Assembly (NCBI GenBank): GCA_002335865.1
Contig: DDCY01000009.1
Location: 255,651 to 268,310, forward strand
Length of the DNA: 12,660 bases
Reading direction: 5' to 3'
Source of the DNA: Saprospiraceae bacterium UBA1994
GTDB taxonomy: Bacteria > Bacteroidota > Bacteroidia > Chitinophagales > Saprospiraceae
A program made the position numbers and the translations under genes. Shown one piece after another: positions 7,220 to 12,660 of the stretch. Under the pieces are notes generated by a model, which saw only the letters and a list, made by a program, of their open reading frames with translations, was not told the DNA's origin and searched no databases. How positions within the stretch are numbered: the first letter of the stretch is position 1; each line of letters opens with the position of its first letter.

Positions 7220-8092
7220 ATGACTGCATTACAGATCATAGTTACTGGAGCCAATGGGCAACTTGGGATGGAATTTAAAGCTCTAAGCAAAAGTTCGGAT
7301 CATGACTTCACCTTCCTATCTAGCTCTGATCTTGATATCTCTAGCCGATCTCAAATAATCGATTATTTTAAAGATCACAAAGTGGATGTCATTCTCAACT
7401 GTGCTGCTTATACAAAGGTCGATCTTGCAGAGACAAAAAAAACCAAAGCATATGATGTCAATGCTAATGGAGTTAAGAATCTATTGGACGCTATGTCCAA
7501 CCAATGCTTAATGCTGCACTACTCTACTGACTATGTATACAACGCAGAATTAGATACCGCAATCAAAGAAACTGAGCCCACATATCCGTCAAACGTCTAT
7601 GCAGCAAGTAAATTATTAGGAGACCAGCATGTTATTCAAACTTATAAGAAGGCTATCGTATTACGTACCTCTTGGGTATACTCTGCATATGGCAATAACT
7701 TTGTAAAGACGATGCTCAGATTAGCAGATAAACTACCAGAAATAAAGGTTGTAAATGACCAAATCGGTGCACCTACTTTTGCCAAAGATTTAGCTTCAGT
7801 ATCTATGTCCATCTTAAACACGATACTTTCATCGGAAGATATTTCATTCTTTAATAAGGTATATCATTACTCAAATAGTGGACAGATATCTTGGTATGAC
7901 TTTGCTAAGGAGATATTTGCTCAAGCTGATAAAGATATCTTGTTATACCCTATTCCTACCAGCGAATACCCTACACCTGCTAATCGTCCTTTTTGGTCGG
8001 TATTGGATTGTAATCTGATCCAAGAAACGTTTGGCATCGAAGTTTTGGATTGGAAAAAGAGTTTGGCCGTTTGTCTTGAGAAACTTGGTTAG
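7220..8092 (+). CDS. rfbD: dTDP-4-dehydrorhamnose reductase
   Basis: RmlD reduces dTDP-4-keto-L-rhamnose to dTDP-L-rhamnose with NAD(P)H, the last step of the pathway; the sugar feeds O-antigen, exopolysaccharide or glycoprotein synthesis. It is an extended short-chain dehydrogenase of 290 residues, close to the usual 280-300. TGANGQLG at 9-16 is the nucleotide-binding loop, NCAAYTKVDLAE at 60-71 and STDYVY at 102-107 are family motifs, and Tyr127 and Lys131 in YAASK are the catalytic pair. QIGAPTFAKDLA and RPFWSVLD (about 256-263) mark the sugar-nucleotide binding end. The start codon abuts the rfbC stop with no gap, which suggests translational coupling. Confidence 0.96.
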   Translation: MTALQIIVTGANGQLGMEFKALSKSSDHDFTFLSSSDLDISSRSQIIDYFKDHKVDVILNCAAYTKVDLAETKKTKAYDVNANGVKNLLDAMSNQCLMLHYSTDYVYNAELDTAIKETEPTYPSNVYAASKLLGDQHVIQTYKKAIVLRTSWVYSAYGNNFVKTMLRLADKLPEIKVVNDQIGAPTFAKDLASVSMSILNTILSSEDISFFNKVYHYSNSGQISWYDFAKEIFAQADKDILLYPIPTSEYPTPANRPFWSVLDCNLIQETFGIEVLDWKKSLAVCLEKLG

Positions 8093-8103
8093 ATCTCGAC
8101 AGT

Positions 8104-8155
8104 TTCTCAGTTCGACTCCTTCAGAGTCTAAAATACATTAAATCACTTCTGAGAA
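8104..8155 (+). terminator. Possible nested hairpin after rfbD
   Basis: Twelve bases after the rfbD stop, TTCTCAG (8104-8110) can pair with CTGAGAA (8149-8155), enclosing a second hairpin GACTC-CTTCA-GAGTC (8114-8128). There is no T run after either stem, so termination is only a possibility. The pairing may be chance. Confidence 0.25.
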
Positions 8156-8221
8156 TAACTTGTCATGCGAGTGTTTCGATATTGACTTCCAGGACACATT
8201 CTCTCAAATTTAATTCGACGA

Positions 8222-8254
8222 TTGACCGGCATTACTTCTTTATCTTGTATCTTG
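8222..8254 (+). promoter_or_regulatory. Candidate promoter for the surface protein gene
   Basis: TTG at 8222-8224 is followed after 16 bases by TATCTTG, which is repeated directly in tandem (8241-8247 and 8248-8254). Each copy is one T short of the -7 consensus TAnnTTTG. Use of either would give a short leader of about 15-30 bases before the TTG start at 8277. Confidence 0.35.
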
Positions 8255-8276
8255 ATGATAGAATAGATACTATACA

Positions 8277-10988
8277 TTGAATATCAAATCAAATCACATA
8301 TTAATTATTCTCTGCAGCCTATGGGCTACTATTGCTTCTGCTACCCACAATAGAGCTGGAGAGATCACCTATAGACAAGTGGCTGACCTCACTATCGAAA
8401 TGACTGTCACTACATACACCAAGACGAGCAGTTCTACAGCAGATAGAGATACTTTAGAGATATTTTGGGGTGATGGTACAAGCGGATTAGTAAGTAGGAC
8501 AGAAGAATTATTTCTACCAAATGATGTGAAGGTTAATAAGTACGTTCAGACACATACTTATCCAGGCAGAAGTACCTATACCATATTCTTTGAAGACCCC
8601 AATAGAGTGGCTAACATATTAAACGTAAGCCCACCTAATTCCGTAGAAGTACCATTTTTCTTATCTACCACATTTACATTCTTAGATTCACAATTTCAAG
8701 GGACTAACAGTAGTACTGTACTACTACAGCCGCCCTTAGATATCGCTTGTGTAGGACAGAGATTTATTCATAATCCTAATGCTTACGATGTAGACGGTGA
8801 TAGTTTGTCCTATAGCTTGGTTACTCCATTAATGTCAGAGGACATACCTATAGATCCATACTTCTTGCCAAATGAAATTAGTCCAGGAGCCAATAACATC
8901 ATATCGATGAACAGTGTTACTGGAGAATTTATTTGGGAATCACCACAGATACAAGGAGAATACAATATTGCTATTAGAATAGATGAATATAGAGACGGAC
9001 TACTTCTAAATAGTATCATCCGTGATATGCAAATACTAGTGCGAGCTTGTAATAGTACACCGCCAATTATCGAAGTCGTTGATGAGATATGCGTTGTAGC
9101 CGGCGATTCTATAGATCTAGAAGTAAGAATCGATGACCTAGATATAAATGCGAGAGTATCTTTATTCGCTTCAGGAGGACCATTTGTACAAGATACTTCC
9201 TCAGCACAACTTTTAATACCATCCGGATTTTTACAAGTACCATTTACAGCCAGATTTACATGGAATACTACTTGTGAGCATATATCCGATCAGTATTACC
9301 AAGTGGTGTTTAGGGCCGCAGATAATTCTTTTGGAGATTCCACAGGTTTAGCCACGCTCAAGGTATTACGAATTAAAGTCGTGGGGCCCCAACCAGAAAA
9401 TCTTGATGGCAAATCTGAAAATAGTAACATACGATTACAGTGGGATCAACCTTATGTATGCCAAGATGCAAAGAACGAATACTTCAAAGGATTTTCAGTT
9501 TGGAAAAGAGAAGGTAGTAATACATTTCCTACAGATACCTGTGAAGCAGGTATGGAAGGAAGAGGTTATCAAAAAATAGTATTTAATACCAATAATAATG
9601 ATGGCAATAAGTACAATTATATAGATAGCAATGTCGAGAAGGGCAAGACTTATTGCTATAGAGTATTAGGAGAATTTGCAAGGACATCTAACACAGGATT
9701 CCCATTTAATAATGTTGGATCTCTGCCCTCTTACGAGATTTGTGTACAAGTAAGTAGAGACCTTCCTCTCATTACCAAAGCTAGTGTAGACAGTACAAAT
9801 AGCATAACAGGATATGTACATGTGAGATGGACCAAGCCAATATCGGAAGACTTAGATACGATAGCTAACTTTGGCCCATATAGATATGATATACAGCGAT
9901 CTATTTTGGGTGACAATAACTTTACTACCGTCAATACTCAGACCATACCTTACTTTACATCAGAGATAGATACAAATTACTTTGACCTCAATCTCAATAC
10001 TGTAGCTAATCAATATACCTATCGAGTGCAACTCAAGACAGGAAATGCTCTAAGTGGATACGGTGTTTCTGCAGAAGCTTCAACCATTTTCTGTTCTGCA
10101 ACACAAGGAGATCAAAAAGTAGATCTTTTTTGGTCGGCTATAGATCCTTGGGATAACTATCAATATGACCTTTACCGAATAGATGACAATAATGATACTC
10201 TGCTGTTAAGCACCTTTACTGGAGAAGATGGTTATAGAGATCTAATGGTCGAAAATAATAGACAGTACTGTTATTACATAGATGCACTCGGATCTTACGG
10301 TCTTAATGATATAGAAGATCCCTTAGAAAATAGATCTCAAGATATATGCGTAACTGCAATTGACAACGAACCGCCTTGCGACCAAATTTTAAACGTAAGT
10401 AATGTTTGTGATCAATCAGGAGGAAATACTTCTTTAGAGGATTTTATCAATCTATTGCGTTGGACTAACCCTCTAGATCAATGTGAATTTCCAGAAGATC
10501 TAATGGGATACAATATTTATTATTCACCTAATTTGAGTGACGAATTAGAATTACTACTTACCGTTGACAATAGTGAACTAGAGATTGAGCACATGCCTGC
10601 TAATGGAATCTTAGGTTGCTATAGCGTAACTGCATTGGACTCACTAGGCAATGAATCTATGTTTAGTAATATAGTTTGTGTTGACAATTGTCCTCTCTAT
10701 GAATTACCTAATGTATTTACTCCTAATGGAGACGATGCAAATGATATTTTAATACCTAGAATCAATAGGTTTATCAATCGAGTAGAATTTAAACTGTTTA
10801 ATGAATGGGGAAATTTAATTTTCGAAACAGAAGATCCAAATATTAACTGGGATGGCAACCATGAAGGAGGCAATGAAGTGCCTGCAGGAACGTACCTTTA
10901 CTCTTGCAGAGTAATAGAAAATAGGGTTGATGGAGAACAAGAACAATCTAAGCTCCTTCGAGGTTATATTAATATAATCAGAGGATAA
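8277..10988 (+). CDS. Secreted multi-domain surface protein with type IX secretion (CHU_C) sorting domain
   Basis: A 903-residue exported protein. Residues 1-22 are a signal peptide (ILIILCSLWATIASA, cleavage expected before THNRAG). The N-terminal part (about 23-260) starts THNRAGEITYRQ and includes DRDTLEIFWGDGTS, VDGDSLSYSLVTPL and GEFIWESPQIQGEYNI, the last resembling a cadherin/Ig-type fold. Four fibronectin-III-like segments appear from about 370, 496, 602 and 727. The final 94 residues (810-903) are the gliding-motility-associated C-terminal domain: NVFTPNGDDAND, FKLFNEWGNLIFET, NWDGN, AGTYLYSCRV and RGYINIIRG. Family knowledge: this domain sends cargo through the type IX secretion system to the cell surface or outside. 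The start is TTG: a TAG stop lies in frame at 8259-8261 and no ATG or GTG precedes the signal peptide. The specific role (adhesion, matrix or other) cannot be told from sequence. Confidence 0.93.
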   Translation: MNIKSNHILIILCSLWATIASATHNRAGEITYRQVADLTIEMTVTTYTKTSSSTADRDTLEIFWGDGTSGLVSRTEELFLPNDVKVNKYVQTHTYPGRSTYTIFFEDPNRVANILNVSPPNSVEVPFFLSTTFTFLDSQFQGTNSSTVLLQPPLDIACVGQRFIHNPNAYDVDGDSLSYSLVTPLMSEDIPIDPYFLPNEISPGANNIISMNSVTGEFIWESPQIQGEYNIAIRIDEYRDGLLLNSIIRDMQILVRACNSTPPIIEVVDEICVVAGDSIDLEVRIDDLDINARVSLFASGGPFVQDTSSAQLLIPSGFLQVPFTARFTWNTTCEHISDQYYQVVFRAADNSFGDSTGLATLKVLRIKVVGPQPENLDGKSENSNIRLQWDQPYVCQDAKNEYFKGFSVWKREGSNTFPTDTCEAGMEGRGYQKIVFNTNNNDGNKYNYIDSNVEKGKTYCYRVLGEFARTSNTGFPFNNVGSLPSYEICVQVSRDLPLITKASVDSTNSITGYVHVRWTKPISEDLDTIANFGPYRYDIQRSILGDNNFTTVNTQTIPYFTSEIDTNYFDLNLNTVANQYTYRVQLKTGNALSGYGVSAEASTIFCSATQGDQKVDLFWSAIDPWDNYQYDLYRIDDNNDTLLLSTFTGEDGYRDLMVENNRQYCYYIDALGSYGLNDIEDPLENRSQDICVTAIDNEPPCDQILNVSNVCDQSGGNTSLEDFINLLRWTNPLDQCEFPEDLMGYNIYYSPNLSDELELLLTVDNSELEIEHMPANGILGCYSVTALDSLGNESMFSNIVCVDNCPLYELPNVFTPNGDDANDILIPRINRFINRVEFKLFNEWGNLIFETEDPNINWDGNHEGGNEVPAGTYLYSCRVIENRVDGEQEQSKLLRGYINIIRG

Positions 10989-10999
10989 TCAATAATTAC

Positions 11000-11614
11000 A
11001 TGTTTACAGGAATAGTAGAGACGATAGGTACAGTTACTGATATAAAACAAGAAGTTACGAATGTACACTTCACTATCAAGACTGAGCTAGCCACAGAAAG
11101 TTATATTGATCAAAGTATCGCCCACAATGGTGTCTGCCTTACTATAGTATCCATACATGAAGATACCTATGTAGTCACTGCTATAAAAGAAACTCTCAAA
11201 CTTAGTAATTTAGGACTCTTACAAGTCGGTGATGCTATCAATATCGAACGAGCAATGACAGCCGACAAGCGAATGGATGGCCATTTTGTACAAGGACATG
11301 TTGATGGAACTGTCAAGTGTCTATCAGTAACAGATGCAAATGGAAGCTGGAACTATCGCTTCACTTTACCTACTGACAAAAAAAATCTTATCGTAAGCAA
11401 AGGATCCGTTACACTTAACGGCATAAGTCTCACAGTTGTGGAACCTGATGAAGATTCTTTTGGAGTTTCAATTATACCCTATACATATGAGCATACGACT
11501 ATGCATAGTGTAATTGCAGGATCAAGTATTAATATTGAATATGATATAATTGCCAAACATATCGTAAAAAATATTGAGCTTTATATGGATGTCCATCTTT
11601 CCAAACTGAAATAA
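11000..11614 (+). CDS. ribE: Riboflavin synthase, alpha chain
   Basis: Riboflavin synthase converts two molecules of 6,7-dimethyl-8-ribityllumazine into riboflavin and a pyrimidinedione, the last step of vitamin B2 synthesis. The 204 residues form two similar lumazine-binding barrels. The first begins with the hallmark MFTGIVE and has HNGVCLT at 42-48; MDGHFVQGHVDGT at 92-104 bridges to the second, which has LNGISLTVVEPDEDSFGVS at about 139-157 and IIPYTYEHTT. The length is slightly below the E. coli protein (213). It lies 11 bases downstream of the surface protein gene on the same strand, so it is probably on that transcript unless a promoter lies within the upstream gene. No FMN riboswitch is seen before it. 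Confidence 0.97.
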   Translation: MFTGIVETIGTVTDIKQEVTNVHFTIKTELATESYIDQSIAHNGVCLTIVSIHEDTYVVTAIKETLKLSNLGLLQVGDAINIERAMTADKRMDGHFVQGHVDGTVKCLSVTDANGSWNYRFTLPTDKKNLIVSKGSVTLNGISLTVVEPDEDSFGVSIIPYTYEHTTMHSVIAGSSINIEYDIIAKHIVKNIELYMDVHLSKLK

Positions 11615-11716
11615 TTTCTATTAATTACCTTCCGTAGAAAGAGTTGCCGCTAATTAAGTGTCTGAGATAAAGTCAATTGTGTTGGCCAGCAAGGTTTTAA
11701 AGAGTAATAAAAATAA

Positions 11717-11742
11717 AAAGGAGGTCAAAAATGACCTCCTTT
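11717..11742. terminator. Bidirectional intrinsic terminator between ribE and rpoC
   Basis: A perfect 11-bp stem (left arm AAAGGAGGTCA, right arm TGACCTCCTTT) closes a 4-base A loop. On the minus strand the stem is followed by a T-rich tract, TTATTTTTATTA, and acts as a good second terminator for rpoC. On the plus strand the T run is short (TTTCTAAT), giving a weaker terminator for ribE about 100 bases after its stop. Confidence 0.8.
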
Positions 11743-11803
11743 CTAATATGGCTCGCTCAAATTAAAAAGTTTTGGGAATATACTACGTATACCATTAACC
11801 CAC

Positions 11804-11836
11804 AAAAAAATGGATAGTATCTTACGACACCATCCA
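11804..11836 (-). terminator. Intrinsic terminator of rpoC
   Basis: On the minus strand, 30 bases after the rpoC stop, TGGATGGTGTC pairs with GATACTATCCA (11 pairs including two G-U) around a GTAA tetraloop of the stable GNRA class, followed directly by seven T. This is a textbook rho-independent terminator oriented for rpoC only. Confidence 0.88.
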
Positions 11837-11865
11837 CTTAATGTTTCTAAGCTTGTTAGTTAATT

Positions 11866-12660
11866 CTATAACTCAACAGCTTCTTCTGTTATTTCTAAAT
11901 TCTCTTCTATTATTGGCTTTCTTGTAACGATTAAGTTCTTGAATTCTTTAAGACCAGTACCTGCAGGTATATTCTTACCTACAATTACATTTTCCTTAAG
12001 TCCATCAAGGTAATCTCTCTTCGCTCCTATCGCAGCCGTACTTAGTACTTTAGTTGTCTCCTGGAATGATGCAGCAGATATCCAACTGTATACTCCAAGT
12101 GATGCTCTAGTAATACCTTGTAGTAGAGTACTTGAAGTTGCTGCTATAGCATCTCTTACTCCGATAGTTTTCAAGTCTTCTCTTCTTAGTAATGAATTCT
12201 CTTCTCTGAGTTCTCTAACTGATACAATCTGCCCTGTTCTAAATGAGCTAGATTGTCCTGGATCATCTACTACCTTCTTGTCATAAATCCAATCATTCTG
12301 CTCAAGGAAATCATGTCTTCCTACAGCCTCACCTTCTAGGAAGGTAGTATCTCCTGGATCTTCAATCAGTACGCGTCTCATCATCTGTCTTACAACAGTC
12401 TCGATATGCTTATCGTTAATCGCGATACCCTGAGATCTGTAAACTTCTTGTACACCATTAACTAAATACTGTTGTACTGCGAAAGGTCCCTTGATCTTTA
12501 AGATATCCTGTGGAGAAGTTGCTCCATCAGATAACTGCGTTCCAGCTCTTACGAAGTCACCTTCTTGTACAAGGATGTGCTTAGATAAGTTGATTAGGTA
12601 TTTCTTACGTTGATCAGTTTTCTCATCATCAATAAATACCTCTCTGTTACCTCTTTTGAT
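11866..12660 (-). CDS. rpoC: RNA polymerase beta' subunit, C-terminal part (5' end outside window)
   Basis: The frame is open from the right edge (12660) to TAG at 11866, giving the last 264 residues of the beta' subunit of RNA polymerase, the subunit that carries the catalytic magnesium site in its missing N-terminal half. The fragment shows GDFVRAGTQLSDG, VQEVYRSQGIAINDKHIE, VVRQMMRRVLIEDPGDT and the near-universal stretch ITRASLGVYSWISAAS followed by FQETTKVL, then GLKENVIVGKNIPAGTG. An ATG at 12384 is an internal methionine (in RQMMRRV), not a gene start. The final acidic tail EENLEITEEAVEL is typical of the variable terminus. The gene converges on ribE and ends at a strong terminator; rpoB should lie beyond the right edge. 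Confidence 0.98.
   Translation of the reverse strand: MKRGNREVFIDDEKTDQRKKYLINLSKHILVQEGDFVRAGTQLSDGATSPQDILKIKGPFAVQQYLVNGVQEVYRSQGIAINDKHIETVVRQMMRRVLIEDPGDTTFLEGEAVGRHDFLEQNDWIYDKKVVDDPGQSSSFRTGQIVSVRELREENSLLRREDLKTIGVRDAIAATSSTLLQGITRASLGVYSWISAASFQETTKVLSTAAIGAKRDYLDGLKENVIVGKNIPAGTGLKEFKNLIVTRKPIIEENLEITEEAVEL

Noticed and set aside
8810..9934. Minus-strand frames within the surface protein gene
   Set aside because: They are short, unrelated to known families and antisense to a clear domain architecture.
11720..11725. GGAGG as a Shine-Dalgarno sequence for a small gene
   Set aside because: It is one arm of a perfect hairpin, and no open frame of useful length follows; the terminator explains it.
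12382..12384. ATG that could start a separate 172-residue gene on the minus strand
   Set aside because: The same frame is open to the right edge and translates to canonical beta' sequence upstream of it, so this is an internal methionine of rpoC.

Overview
The window looks like chromosomal DNA from an AT-rich member of the Bacteroidota. The evidence is a TonB-dependent receptor with an N-terminal carboxypeptidase-regulatory-like domain, a large secreted protein ending in a gliding-motility-associated (CHU_C, type IX secretion) sorting domain, near absence of Shine-Dalgarno sequences, and several TAnnTTTG-like promoter elements. The style of the large surface protein suggests a Saprospiria-like lineage. 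That placement is an inference and not firm.

Left part (1-3513, minus strand). A nearly complete TonB-dependent outer-membrane receptor (1-2363) runs off the left edge. Its leader holds a TPP (thiamine pyrophosphate) riboswitch at about 2474-2541, followed by a strong hairpin (2423-2467) that may be part of the expression platform. The receptor is therefore probably a thiamine or thiamine-precursor importer shut off when TPP is plentiful. After about 430 bases with no convincing gene comes a small P-loop kinase-like protein of the NadR/AAA_28 type (2971-3513, minus), transcribed towards the receptor.

Middle (3647-8092, plus strand). A conserved protein of unknown function overlaps the start of era by 26 bases. 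Era is followed, after a 217-base gap with a good candidate promoter, by der. Both are GTPases of ribosome assembly. Two dTDP-L-rhamnose genes, rfbC (epimerase) and rfbD (reductase), follow der with spacings of 10 and 0 bases, so der-rfbC-rfbD probably form one transcript.

Right part (8277-12660). A 903-residue secreted multi-domain protein, apparently started by TTG, carries a signal peptide, fibronectin-III-like repeats and a type IX secretion sorting domain. Riboflavin synthase (ribE) follows 11 bases later. Facing it on the minus strand is the 3' end of rpoC. The 251-base gap between these convergent genes holds two intrinsic terminators: one close to the rpoC stop with a GUAA tetraloop and seven U, and one near-symmetrical hairpin that could serve both directions.

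Most of the window is core metabolism and housekeeping. I see no mobile element, CRISPR array, tRNA, rRNA or defence system, and nothing that I can honestly call a wholly new system. The points most worth a second look are the riboswitch with its unusual P2 arm and downstream hairpin, the kinase next to the thiamine receptor, and the unknown protein coupled to Era.
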